A DNA stretch of 64,000 nt from Leptospira mtsangambouensis (lineage in GTDB: Bacteria; Spirochaetota; Leptospiria; Leptospirales; Leptospiraceae), in contig NZ_RQHK01000002.1 of assembly GCF_004770475.1 (NCBI RefSeq), positions 1,218,001-1,282,000 of the forward strand. The letters run 5' to 3'. A program made the position numbers and the translations under genes. Below the pieces are notes generated by a model. That model was given only the letters and a program-made list of their open reading frames with translations, ran no database searches and had not been told where the DNA came from. This document shows, piece by piece, positions 8,824-17,611 of this stretch (position 1 is its first letter; every line of letters starts with the position of its first letter).

Positions 8824-9651
8824 TTATTCTATTAAAAAATTCCTACGAACCCAATCTAATTGGCGTTTAAATATTTCAAGACCTTCATCATCACGATAAG
8901 CTTGCATAATCAATGGCCCGGAGTAATTCAATGTTTTTATCTTTTTTAGAACTTTTTCAAATTGAGCATCGCCAGTACCTAACTCAACTGAACCTGAATT
9001 CAATTTTCTATCTTTAATATGAATATCTGTTATGTGAACACCATAATCATCAAATTCAGTATCGGGATCAAAACCAAGAGAGGCACTATTACCAATATCA
9101 TAATTTACAGTTACAGCATCCGAATCAAACATCTTAATTACCTGTAAAAAACCTTTCGGATCTAAATCAGTTTCTAAAGATAGATTGATTCCCAATTCCT
9201 CTGCTTCCTTTACGAGCGGAGATAAATTTTCGCGGAAGACCTCTTTATCAGCCTCGGATCTTAAGGAAGACTGATCAACACAAGGTATTACAATATCTTT
9301 TACTCCGAGTTTCTTCCCATTCTTCAAAAGTAATGAAAGAACATTTTGACTTGTTTCAACAATCTTGCGATCTTCAGAATGGAACGGAGCCTCCATAAAG
9401 TAATCAGCACAAACTGAAACTACCTTCACCCCAGTTTCACGAATGATATTAAGAATTTCACTTACCCCAGAATCAGTTAACAAAGGATTTATTTCATAAT
9501 CATTATAATCAAGTATGAACTCTATACAATCCAATCCAAAAGATTTTGCTATTGGAAATTCGTCTTGCCAATAACCAACAGGATGAGCTTGGTATCGTCC
9601 CTTAAATTTAGGAAGTAACCTACCCTGCATTACACCTAATAAATTTTTCAT
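8824..9651 (-). CDS. Sugar phosphate isomerase/epimerase (AP endonuclease 2-like TIM barrel)
   Basis: 275 aa protein of the xylose-isomerase-like TIM-barrel family. Visible features are an N-terminal NLLGVMQGRLLP strand, acidic metal-ligand candidates in SLETD and NYDIGN, and HITDIHIKDRK, followed by ELGTGDAQFEKVLK, the strand-loop signature of these isomerases. It probably interconverts aldose and ketose or epimerises a sugar or its phosphate. A second barrel of the same superfamily is fused to NeuB at 11104-11946, so the locus carries two. Gaps to the neighbours are 2 and 4 bp. Confidence 0.72.
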   Translation of the reverse strand: MKNLLGVMQGRLLPKFKGRYQAHPVGYWQDEFPIAKSFGLDCIEFILDYNDYEINPLLTDSGVSEILNIIRETGVKVVSVCADYFMEAPFHSEDRKIVETSQNVLSLLLKNGKKLGVKDIVIPCVDQSSLRSEADKEVFRENLSPLVKEAEELGINLSLETDLDPKGFLQVIKMFDSDAVTVNYDIGNSASLGFDPDTEFDDYGVHITDIHIKDRKLNSGSVELGTGDAQFEKVLKKIKTLNYSGPLIMQAYRDDEGLEIFKRQLDWVRRNFLIE

Positions 9652-9653
9652 AA

Positions 9654-10529
9654 TTATATATCCTTCTTTAGCGAGACAGAAGCAATGATTGTATCCGTCA
9701 GTCCACTTGCCGCTAAAACTGATTCGTAAGTTTGATCTAAAATATCAGAATTTAGATGGTTCCAAAATTTATGACCACCAGGTTTCCCCTTAGCCAACCA
9801 ATAAAGATGATTAGACAGCGGATACCGCTGAATATGTTTGATCCAATTCAGCTGTAAGTTAGTTTTTTTAATGAGAGAACCAAAGGTCTCAGCATTAAAC
9901 AAAAACAAATGTTGGCTCCAATAAGTGAATTCAGAGAAAGCCTTATTCTCATAGAGAGTCAATAGTGCATCATTAGCACTTGGAACCTCAATGATTAACT
10001 CACCCGTTTTAGATAAAAACTTCGAAAGTTCATTGATAATAGAAATTGGATCAGAGAGATGTTCTACCACATGAAAAGCAGTAATTAAATCGTACTTTTT
10101 TCCACTCTTAGCAATTTCATCTAAACTGCTAAAAACAGTGATCCCATTTTGGTTAAAATGACCTTGCAATCGAGTTTCTAATTCAATTCCTTCTGCAACT
10201 TTCGCAACTTGCTTTGCTTTAATTAAAAAACCACCAACACCACATCCAAAATCCAAAACGCTGCGATTTGACATTTTTTCTTTCAAAAACTGAAATCGCC
10301 TATCATCATCTTTTTCAGTTTCATTTAGCCATTCTGATATTTCAGGTAACGATCCACCATGCATTCCTGATTCTTGATAATGTTCTTCATGAATGTGATC
10401 AAAGGAAGATAAAAAAACCAAACCACAAGATTGACATTCCTTGATTTGAAGACTTAAATTATCTCTTACTTTACCTGGACGATCAAGTAAGGTATTTGCA
10501 TTGCATAGGTAACAGTTCATAATTTTCAT
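9654..10529 (-). CDS. Class I SAM methyltransferase with N-terminal zinc ribbon
   Basis: 291 aa protein. An N-terminal CxxC pair (C6, C9) and a second pair (C32, C35 in ECQSCG) form a probable zinc ribbon. The Methyltransf_23-like domain follows: motif I VLDFGCGVGGF, ribose acid in EGIELE, and HVVEHLSDP after strand 4. This architecture is common in polysaccharide loci, including C-methyltransferases of deoxysugars, but the C-terminal domain of those longer enzymes is missing here. A second ATG at codon 4 is an alternative start. It overlaps the SIS-domain gene by 4 bp. Confidence 0.78.
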   Translation of the reverse strand: MKIMNCYLCNANTLLDRPGKVRDNLSLQIKECQSCGLVFLSSFDHIHEEHYQESGMHGGSLPEISEWLNETEKDDDRRFQFLKEKMSNRSVLDFGCGVGGFLIKAKQVAKVAEGIELETRLQGHFNQNGITVFSSLDEIAKSGKKYDLITAFHVVEHLSDPISIINELSKFLSKTGELIIEVPSANDALLTLYENKAFSEFTYWSQHLFLFNAETFGSLIKKTNLQLNWIKHIQRYPLSNHLYWLAKGKPGGHKFWNHLNSDILDQTYESVLAASGLTDTIIASVSLKKDI

Positions 10530-11104
10530 TTTAAGAAATAATTATCCTCAACGAGGCCACAAATAATGTGTCCAATCATTATATGAGATTCCTGAATTCG
10601 CTCTGTCCGACTAGAAGGGACACAAATACATTCAACTAAATCTTTTAACTTGCCACCGGATTCACCGGTTAAACCAACAACATGAAGTTTTAATGACTTT
10701 GCAGTTTCAATGGTTGCTATGATATTTCGGCTATTTCCACTTGTTGTAATTGGAATAAAAACATCTCCCGAACGAGCAATGGCCTTTAATTCTCTAACAA
10801 AGATTTGGTCATAACCATAGTCGTTCCCAATTGCCGTAGTTGAAGAACTATTAGTAGCAAGAGCAATGGAGGCAAGAGGAGCCCGATCAAACTGCAATCT
10901 TGAGATAAACTCTGCAGCCAAATGTTGGGAGTCAGCAAAACTTCCCCCATTCCCTGCAAAAATGACTTTCCCATCCGATTTCAATGATTGTAAACACAAG
11001 GTCGCTAAAGAATCGATTTGTTTTAAGATAGATTCCGATTGATAGATTTGTTTTTTAACATCAATCGAGGATTGAATCACAGCTTGAATTTTTTCAAGTG
11101 ACAT
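10526..11104 (-). CDS. gmhA: SIS-domain sugar isomerase, phosphoheptose isomerase-like
   Basis: 192 aa SIS-domain protein of the length expected for GmhA. The phosphosugar loop is FAGNGGSFADSQHLAAEF, and TTSGNSRNI forms the second phosphate-binding loop. GmhA converts sedoheptulose-7-phosphate to D-glycero-D-manno-heptose-7-phosphate. GmhB, HddA and HddC-like genes follow within 5 kb, so the complete GDP-D,D-heptose set is present. An alternative reading is that this SIS enzyme feeds the NeuB-TIM synthase immediately upstream (1 bp overlap), as KdsD feeds KdsA. Sequence alone cannot separate the two. Confidence 0.8.
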   Translation of the reverse strand: MSLEKIQAVIQSSIDVKKQIYQSESILKQIDSLATLCLQSLKSDGKVIFAGNGGSFADSQHLAAEFISRLQFDRAPLASIALATNSSSTTAIGNDYGYDQIFVRELKAIARSGDVFIPITTSGNSRNIIATIETAKSLKLHVVGLTGESGGKLKDLVECICVPSSRTERIQESHIMIGHIICGLVEDNYFLK

Positions 11105-12996
11105 TAAAGAATTCCTTCCAATTTTTCAAGGGCGATCCAAAAACCCTCACCGCCATTTTTATGGCCTTGCCAAATTTCAGGAATAAACCAAGCATTCGGT
11201 GCTAAATCGGAGAAAATTTTTCCCAATCTTTTAAAATCAATATCTCCCTCACCAACTTGCAAACCTTCCCCATTGAGACCTTTCGCATCGCCCATATGGA
11301 TATGAGCAGTAAACGGAGCAATTCTTGCAGAAAAATCATAAAAATCGTAACCGAAATGATTACAGGTGAGCATTGTATGAGAAACATCGTAACACATACG
11401 CAAATTTAACTTTTTACACCATTCTTCAATTTCAGAGATATTTACAAAAATGTTTTGGTATCTTTGACCGCCAAAATGCCAAGGGAAAGGTGCCATTGTT
11501 TGTGGTATCAATTCAACCCCTTCCATATTTAACAATTGAAGACTCTCGCCAAAACGTTTGTAATACGAGGGCAATACTTCTTTTGGAAGATTTCCATCCA
11601 TGGAAATTCCACCAATGTTCGCAACAATGAATGGTCGTTTTGTTTTTGGGAAAAACTTCTTTAATGAGCGAGTGATATCTATGACCCTTTGAGTTTCCTT
11701 TAAGGAGATTTTGCGATACTCATCATCTGGAGTGGCTAAGTCCATCAAATGACTTCCTTCAAACAATTCTGGCGCATGAACAACAAAATCACAATCATAA
11801 GTACCAGTAAGAAATTTACTAGGATCCAATTCCATATCGGAATAAGATAAGTGAAATTCGAATAGATCAGGTTTTACACGATGATAATATTCCTGAAAAT
11901 CATGGTAACGAACCGGAACACCCCAAGGATGAGTAAATTTATAGCTTTTAGGCTCAACTCTCTTTTCAGTTAAATCTGAAGGAAAAAAATAGTCTTCTTG
12001 TTGTAGATCTCGCTGAATTTTTTTGCCTATTAAGTCATTCATTTTTTGAGGAGAAAGACCTTGTCCCGGACTTAGAATCTTTATCATTTCTCGTGTGATG
12101 ACAGTTCCTTTAGAAATTGGTTGTGCAGCTACACAGCTCTTAGAAAGATTTTCCCGATTGATCATCTCACCTTGGCTTAGTTTGCGTTCATATTGACTTG
12201 AGCCAATTGCTTGCTCAATTTCTCGAATTCCCAGGACTAATTTACTGAATTCGTTAGCTTCCAAACTTGCTGCGTGGTCAGGTCCTTCCATATTTCTATC
12301 AAGTGTTAAATGGCGCTCAACGACCATTGCCCCAAGTGCCACAGAAGCTAAGGTTACATTAATTCCCCTTTCGTGTCCTGAATAACCAGTGTAAGTATGG
12401 AATTCTTTTAATTGAGTCATCCACTTTAGATTGATATCATGAAGAGGAGCGGGATATGTGCTATTACAATGTAAAAATACAAAATCAACCTTTGCTTTAT
12501 TCAAATAATCCCGTGTAAAAAGAATTTCTTCAGTTTTACTCATTCCCGTTGAAAGAATTAAGGGCTTTTTTGTTTCTATCAATCTATCTAAAAGTGTAAG
12601 ATTTGTTAAATCGGCGGAAGCAACTTTATAAGCCGGTACGGGGAAAGACTCAAGGATATCAACACTCTTGTTATCCCAAGGAGTGCATAAGTATAAAATC
12701 CCTTTCTCTTTGCAATATTCATTGAGTTTGCGATGAAACTCTTTGCCTAATTCAAATCTTTCAAGAAGATCTAAGATATACTCCGTTCCCAGATCCTCTC
12801 CAGATTTATTCAAACTTTTACTTCGGTAAACTTCTTCCAAATGGCGCATTTGGAATTTCGCACAGTCAGCACCAACCGAAACAGCCAGATCCACTAGTTC
12901 AAATGCTTTATTTAAATCGCCGTTGTGATTATTGCCTATTTCAGCGATAATGAAAGTTCGGCCTGTTCCAATTTCAAAATTCCCAATCTTTATCAT
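11104..12996 (-). CDS. Fusion of NeuB-type nonulosonate synthase, SAF domain and TIM-barrel isomerase
   Basis: 630 aa, nearly twice the usual NeuB length. Residues 1-265 form the NeuB barrel: AEIGNNHNGD near the N-terminus, ILSTGMSKTEE, FLHCNSTYPAP and the VVERHLTLD segment. Residues 285-342 form an antifreeze-like SAF domain. Residues 355-630 are a second barrel of the xylose-isomerase-like superfamily, with MCYDVSHT and HIHMGDAKG segments. NeuB enzymes condense PEP with a hexosamine-type sugar to give a nonulosonate. The fused barrel may prepare or modify that sugar (inference). It shares a 4-bp overlap with CBS-HddA and a 1-bp overlap with gmhA. The shorter LegI-type NeuB at 22402-23421 is a separate paralogue. 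Confidence 0.85.
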   Translation of the reverse strand: MIKIGNFEIGTGRTFIIAEIGNNHNGDLNKAFELVDLAVSVGADCAKFQMRHLEEVYRSKSLNKSGEDLGTEYILDLLERFELGKEFHRKLNEYCKEKGILYLCTPWDNKSVDILESFPVPAYKVASADLTNLTLLDRLIETKKPLILSTGMSKTEEILFTRDYLNKAKVDFVFLHCNSTYPAPLHDINLKWMTQLKEFHTYTGYSGHERGINVTLASVALGAMVVERHLTLDRNMEGPDHAASLEANEFSKLVLGIREIEQAIGSSQYERKLSQGEMINRENLSKSCVAAQPISKGTVITREMIKILSPGQGLSPQKMNDLIGKKIQRDLQQEDYFFPSDLTEKRVEPKSYKFTHPWGVPVRYHDFQEYYHRVKPDLFEFHLSYSDMELDPSKFLTGTYDCDFVVHAPELFEGSHLMDLATPDDEYRKISLKETQRVIDITRSLKKFFPKTKRPFIVANIGGISMDGNLPKEVLPSYYKRFGESLQLLNMEGVELIPQTMAPFPWHFGGQRYQNIFVNISEIEEWCKKLNLRMCYDVSHTMLTCNHFGYDFYDFSARIAPFTAHIHMGDAKGLNGEGLQVGEGDIDFKRLGKIFSDLAPNAWFIPEIWQGHKNGGEGFWIALEKLEGIL

Positions 12997-14381
12997 AATA
13001 CAGTAATATCCTCTTTATGTAGTTCTTCTCGAACAGTCCAGGCTTGTAACCCCTCTGAATCGAAACGAAATGGTCGATAGTTTAAACCGACTGATTCCAT
13101 CCAATTTAATAGTTCATGTTTAACAAACGGTGGCACATAAAACAAAAAGAACCCACCACCGCCTGCTCCCAGCAATTTTCCTCCAATCGCACCATGTGCC
13201 ATTGCACCTTCATAAATTGTATCAAGAAATTGATTTGAAATTTTAGAACTTAAACCACGTTTGATTTCCCAAGCTTTATGCAAACACAATCCAAACTGAG
13301 TTAACCTACCTCTAAGCAAATGGTTTCTCATTTCATACGTTAGTTCCACGTTTGATTGAACTTTTTGATTCACATCAGATTGTTTCATAGACTCACGCTG
13401 ATCATCATGAATATTACCAGAATCATGAGTGGTCGCAGTATCACAAAGAACCAAACTTTGTTCTAACTCGATTAAGGTATCTTTCGAAAGACGTAATGGA
13501 TGTACAATATTTTGATCCATCGCGAATTCCATAAAATTAAAACCACCGAATACAGTGGCATACTGGTCTTGCCATCCACCGGCAATTCCTAGGTCAAGAC
13601 GTTCCGCTTGAAAGGCTAACTCTGCGATTTCATGATTATCCCATTTGTCTTTTCTGAATTGATTAAAACAGCCAAGAATTGCAGAAGCTACCACTGCTGA
13701 TCCACCAAGGCCTGAGTTCATCGGATAATCTGAATGGACAAATAAATCGAATCCAAAATTGGGTCTTGCTACCTTGATAATTGATTGGAATAATTTGAAA
13801 CTGGTTTCCTTTTTTGTTAATTCATCATAATCTGAAAATTCTATCGAAGTTTTCAAATCTCTAGAATGGAGTGAAATTCGATAATCCTCTCTGATTCTTA
13901 AGGTTGCATGAGTGTATAAGGAAACTGTTGAATTAATTACGGCGCCTTTCTCATTCGTAAAAAAATGTGTAAGGTCTGAACCACCGCCTCCAAAGCTGAT
14001 ACGAACGGGCGATCTAGCCCTTGCGTAAATTTTTCGTTCTTCCAAATGTGGTAATTCATCTTTGGTAACAATCCCCACCAAACTCTTATTATCGTCTAAA
14101 ATTGGAATGAAACGAATTCGTGAATCCAACATCTTCAAAAGTTGCTCACGAGGAGACTGACTCGAAGCCCAGGTAAATTCTAGATTCATACTTTCCGAGA
14201 TAGGTGAATTTAGATTTTTCCCATCTAACAAATTTCTTCGAATATCACCATCAGTAACAAGACCGACTACTTGGTTCCTTTCATTTTTTACTAACGCAAA
14301 ACCAAGGTGATTCGTCTCAATCTTTGCTAATGTTTGTTCAATCGAACTATTGATTGTGACTAAAAAGACATCAAAATTCAA
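12993..14381 (-). CDS. hddA: CBS-domain pair fused to GHMP (heptose-7-phosphate) kinase
   Basis: 462 aa. Residues 1-115 are two CBS motifs (GLVTDGDIRRNLL at 40-52; FIPILDDNKSLVGIVTKDEL at 91-110). Residues 120-455 are a GHMP kinase: RSPVRISFGGGGSD near 123-136, the ATP loop NSGLGGSAVVAS, and GAIGGKLLGAGGGGF near the end. The kinase core resembles HddA, which makes D-glycero-alpha-D-manno-heptose-1,7-bisphosphate; HddA normally has no CBS domains. CBS pairs commonly bind adenine nucleotides and regulate the attached enzyme. The first CBS repeat closely resembles that of the PtmE-like protein at 20190-21236. It overlaps both neighbours by 4 bp. Confidence 0.82.
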   Translation of the reverse strand: MNFDVFLVTINSSIEQTLAKIETNHLGFALVKNERNQVVGLVTDGDIRRNLLDGKNLNSPISESMNLEFTWASSQSPREQLLKMLDSRIRFIPILDDNKSLVGIVTKDELPHLEERKIYARARSPVRISFGGGGSDLTHFFTNEKGAVINSTVSLYTHATLRIREDYRISLHSRDLKTSIEFSDYDELTKKETSFKLFQSIIKVARPNFGFDLFVHSDYPMNSGLGGSAVVASAILGCFNQFRKDKWDNHEIAELAFQAERLDLGIAGGWQDQYATVFGGFNFMEFAMDQNIVHPLRLSKDTLIELEQSLVLCDTATTHDSGNIHDDQRESMKQSDVNQKVQSNVELTYEMRNHLLRGRLTQFGLCLHKAWEIKRGLSSKISNQFLDTIYEGAMAHGAIGGKLLGAGGGGFFLFYVPPFVKHELLNWMESVGLNYRPFRFDSEGLQAWTVREELHKEDITVL

Positions 14382-15091
14382 AGTTTATGCTCCCTGCCAG
14401 ATACAATCCAATTTTGGAATCGTTCATAATCATCTGGTATCCCTATGTCTATAAATTCAGTTTTCAATGATACTGCTCGTAATTTCTTTTGCAGAACTAA
14501 ATCAGGGAATACATCTTTTTCCATAGAAAATTCGCCTTCTCTTCCTTTAAAATGATCCGAATGCAATTTGTAAAGACCAGCATTAATCCAACCTTCACCA
14601 GCATTTTCCATTTTCTCCTCAAATTTCTGAATGATTTCACCTTCGATAGAAACTTTGCCATATCGAGAAACATCAGAAATTCGGATAACTCCAATAGCCG
14701 GAGAAACCGATCCTGCAAGCAAATTCATTGACTCTGCATCAACCCAGGTATCTGCATTAACAATCAAAAACTCTCCATGAAAGTTAAGAGATTGTATGGT
14801 ATACGCTACAGAACCACCCGTGCCTAACAAGGAAGGCTCCACTGAATAATAAATTTCGCAATCGCTCAAAGCTGTTTTCCGTAACGTTTCTATACAATCA
14901 ATGATTTGCGAAGCTTTATGGTGTAACAAAAAGTAAAATTTTTTAAATCCTTGGTTTAGATAATTTTCCAATAGATACAGAAGAAAAGGTTTTCCATTGA
15001 CTGGTGCCAACGGCTTCGGCACATCATTTACAACAGAGGCTAACCTAGTTCCACGTCCACCCGCTAAAATAAAAATTGGTATCTCCATCAA
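14378..15091 (-). CDS. hddC: Sugar nucleotidyltransferase, HddC-like
   Basis: 237 aa NTP-transferase. The signature loop is ILAGGRGTRLASVV with the downstream KPLAPVNGKPF, and LIVNADTW supplies the metal-binding Asp. Its length and place beside the HddA-type kinase fit HddC, which makes GDP-D-glycero-alpha-D-manno-heptose from heptose-1-phosphate and GTP. Use of GTP rather than another NTP cannot be read from the sequence. It is 24 bp after gmhB and overlaps the CBS-HddA gene by 4 bp, which supports one pathway. Confidence 0.8.
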   Translation of the reverse strand: MMEIPIFILAGGRGTRLASVVNDVPKPLAPVNGKPFLLYLLENYLNQGFKKFYFLLHHKASQIIDCIETLRKTALSDCEIYYSVEPSLLGTGGSVAYTIQSLNFHGEFLIVNADTWVDAESMNLLAGSVSPAIGVIRISDVSRYGKVSIEGEIIQKFEEKMENAGEGWINAGLYKLHSDHFKGREGEFSMEKDVFPDLVLQKKLRAVSLKTEFIDIGIPDDYERFQNWIVSGREHKL

Positions 15092-15115
15092 ACCCTACTC
15101 TTTATTAAAATTGAA

Positions 15116-15667
15116 TCATACTAAAAAGGGAATTAACTCTTTCAGATTTTTGATAACTGTCGTTTGCGGATGAGGAGTTTGCTTTTTTTTATTAGGATTT
15201 AATAATAGGAAATTTTTTTGAATACCTGCCTTAAAACCTGCTTCTACATCAGTAATCTGATCGCCCACCAAAATTGAATTTTCTAAATCGATCGGAAACC
15301 GTTTTGCAGCCTTTAAGATCATCCCTGGATTCGGCTTCCTAAAGTCTGAAACGCGTTTATATCTCTCGTTTCCAAATTCAGGGTGATAAGGACAATAATA
15401 AACTCTCGAAATACTACAATTTTGATTTTTGAATTCGTTTAACATCCATTTCGTTAATTTCAAAAAATCTCTTTCTGAATAATAATTCCGAGCAATGCCA
15501 GCCTGATTGGTAATAATAAAAACTAAATAGTGATTTGCATTTGCAAGCCGACAAAGTTCAAAAATTTCAGGTTTGAATTGAAAATCCTGAGTTCGATAAA
15601 CATAATCAAAATCTTCGTTAATTACACCGTCTCGATCCAAAAATAATGCTTTTTTTTTTGCTAACAT
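15116..15667 (-). CDS. gmhB: D-glycero-D-manno-heptose 1,7-bisphosphate phosphatase, GmhB-like
   Basis: 183 aa HAD phosphatase of the histidinol-phosphatase/GmhB subfamily. D11 and D13 lie in LFLDRDGVINED, motif II is FIITNQAGIAR, and motif IV is VGDQITDVEAG. The usual zinc loop is only half present: C92 and H95 (YCPYHPE) remain, but the expected second Cys pair before RKPNPGM is replaced by VSDFRKP. The enzyme removes the C7 phosphate of heptose bisphosphate. Its neighbours HddC, HddA and GmhA complete the GDP-heptose route. It starts with ATG in a poly-A stretch and has a 40-bp gap upstream, the widest in the operon. Confidence 0.82.
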   Translation of the reverse strand: MLAKKKALFLDRDGVINEDFDYVYRTQDFQFKPEIFELCRLANANHYLVFIITNQAGIARNYYSERDFLKLTKWMLNEFKNQNCSISRVYYCPYHPEFGNERYKRVSDFRKPNPGMILKAAKRFPIDLENSILVGDQITDVEAGFKAGIQKNFLLLNPNKKKQTPHPQTTVIKNLKELIPFLV

Positions 15668-15707
15668 TTATGTATGAATTTTTTTATGTTAACGAACCAA
15701 GATAATT

Positions 15708-16916
15708 TTACTGTATAGTCTCAATTTCTTTTTTGATTAATGATTTCATAAAATTGTGAGGGGAACCAGCCTGATCTCCAGAAATGAAGTTTCTCGTAAA
15801 CAAATGGTAACTTTTCTGATCAACCTGAACTCGGTCAAAATCAATAGAATCAAACTCATTTTCATCAAAATTGATAAGGGGTGTATTCAGTAATTGACTT
15901 AAACCCTTTATCGAATTAATCATAAGTTCATCTTCAAGATGTCGGTACATTAAATTGACAATGGGTTTACCCGCTAAAATTCCAAAATAAGAAGCGGTGC
16001 TATCGTGAGTCAAAATCAAATCTACATTGATAGAAGCTACTTCAGAAGGAAGATCCAAAATTTTAGCAGTGTTCTTCAAATATCGATCCTTTAAAATTGT
16101 CTTATCTTTTTCTTTCGTATCAGGATGCAAAGTTAGATAAACATCATAACCTTTATCATTCAAATATTTAAAAAATCTACTTAGACCCGTGTAATACTTT
16201 TCTGAATCAACTTCAATTTTATACCCAAATTGGAGTATATTGGGCAAATTTTGATCCAACCACAAAGCCGATTTTCTATTTTTCGGAAGCAGGTCTTTAT
16301 CTTTATATTCTTTTGCCTGAAGATACCTTTCTTGAAAATGATTTCCTGTAATGACAAACTTAGTTCGATATCCAAGCGGTCCAAAATAAGGATACTGTGC
16401 TTTAATGCGCATTCGAGTAGAATCAAGCCAATACTTTGGACCTTTAAATCTCCGCATCATCCCAATAGTAAATCTAATCTTTTTATAAAAATTACGAAGG
16501 GTTTCCCAAATACTTAAATTTAAGGGTGAGTCGCAAGAATTATCCCCTAACCCGTGCATTAAATAATAATAATTTTTGAATATCATATCCACAATGGATA
16601 TGATATTCATATATGCATTGGGAGAGACCCAAGTGTAAAAAAATACTAACGATCGTTTATCCGCATCATTTTCAAGAAAAGTCAACAAGGAACCTTCGTT
16701 TAAAAATTTTGTTACTTGGATACGAGTATCAATAGAAGATAAATCCTCTGCATTTTCTTTTAAAAAATCATGAACATAAGTTAACTGCAATACCTCAAAC
16801 TTTACCTGAATTTCGTTTAAAAGATCGAAAATCCAATAGGTCCAAAACCTATTATCAAGAGGTCTATCTACAATTAAATAAATGGTAACGGGTTGGTTCT
16901 GAATCGAAACTTTCAT
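15708..16916 (-). CDS. Putative GT-B-like surface polysaccharide transferase
   Basis: 402 aa protein without a signal peptide or membrane helices. No family is firmly recognised. The C-terminal half has DVYLTLHPDTK followed by LILTHDSTASYFGILAGKP, the D-S-T-x5-G-x4-P arrangement of the donor-binding region in GT-B enzymes such as polysialyl- and glycerophospho-transferases and UDP-GlcNAc 2-epimerases. It is the only glycosyltransferase candidate in the 30 kb operon. It lies 2 bp after the CMP-legionaminate-synthetase-like gene, so a role in transferring the nonulosonic acid is attractive (inference). A conserved surface-carbohydrate protein of other function is the alternative. Confidence 0.5.
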   Translation of the reverse strand: MKVSIQNQPVTIYLIVDRPLDNRFWTYWIFDLLNEIQVKFEVLQLTYVHDFLKENAEDLSSIDTRIQVTKFLNEGSLLTFLENDADKRSLVFFYTWVSPNAYMNIISIVDMIFKNYYYLMHGLGDNSCDSPLNLSIWETLRNFYKKIRFTIGMMRRFKGPKYWLDSTRMRIKAQYPYFGPLGYRTKFVITGNHFQERYLQAKEYKDKDLLPKNRKSALWLDQNLPNILQFGYKIEVDSEKYYTGLSRFFKYLNDKGYDVYLTLHPDTKEKDKTILKDRYLKNTAKILDLPSEVASINVDLILTHDSTASYFGILAGKPIVNLMYRHLEDELMINSIKGLSQLLNTPLINFDENEFDSIDFDRVQVDQKSYHLFTRNFISGDQAGSPHNFMKSLIKKEIETIQ

Positions 16917-16918
16917 AT

Positions 16919-17611
16919 TTAGTGAATCATATTTTTTGAAAGTAAAAACTCTGCAAATTGAAAATCCAACAACGTGTCTATATCAACAGATTCAAACTCG
17001 TTATCGATAACTAGCGGAGTAACTTTAGGTTCAAAGAATGATAATGAAGAAATTAAATTTGAAGGTGATGTTAAATAAAAGGATCCATTAACATTATAAG
17101 CATCTTCCAAATCTTGAGATCTTTTTCTGGTTCCACTCCCATCTAAAAAAGGAACTAAAATATCATTTTCAATTTTAAAAGACCAACTTGGATGAGTATG
17201 CGTTTTGGACACACCTACAACGGCATTTTTTGTTTTTTTGAATAAATCAATGCCAAACTGAATCGTATTTATTTTGCGGAAAGGAGAGGTAGGTTGCAAC
17301 AATAACAGCCCATCTACTTTTCCATGGGTATCTTCATACCATTGCAATGCATGAATTGCCATATCTGCAGAGGAAGAAGTATCAGTTGATAAATTCTCTG
17401 GTCGCAACCAAGGAACATATCCTCCGTAATTCTTTGCAGATTCTGCTATTTCCTGAGAGTCAGTGGAAACGAGTATATCACAAATCTCAGGAATTTCTTT
17501 TGCAACATCAATACTCCAGGCGATCAAAGGTTTCCCACCAAGAAGTTTTATATTTTTCCCTGGTAATCTTTTGGAACCTCCTCTCGCAGGAATAAGACTT
17601 AGAATTCTCAT
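16919..17611 (-). CDS. CMP-nonulosonate cytidylyltransferase, LegF/PtmB-like, copy 2
   Basis: 230 aa NeuA-family enzyme. The nucleotide loop IPARGGSKRLPGKN is at 6-19, with VSTDSQEIAES, LQPTSPFR and the VDIDT metal site near the C-terminus. The family makes CMP-activated nonulosonic acids. It follows the LegB-C-H-I-G and PtmE genes and is the best candidate for the CMP-legionaminate synthetase. A 22-codon longer frame exists upstream. I prefer the ATG at 17611 because it forms an ATGA overlap with the hisH stop and places the beta strand at the N-terminus. Confidence 0.82.
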   Translation of the reverse strand: MRILSLIPARGGSKRLPGKNIKLLGGKPLIAWSIDVAKEIPEICDILVSTDSQEIAESAKNYGGYVPWLRPENLSTDTSSSADMAIHALQWYEDTHGKVDGLLLLQPTSPFRKINTIQFGIDLFKKTKNAVVGVSKTHTHPSWSFKIENDILVPFLDGSGTRKRSQDLEDAYNVNGSFYLTSPSNLISSLSFFEPKVTPLVIDNEFESVDIDTLLDFQFAEFLLSKNMIH

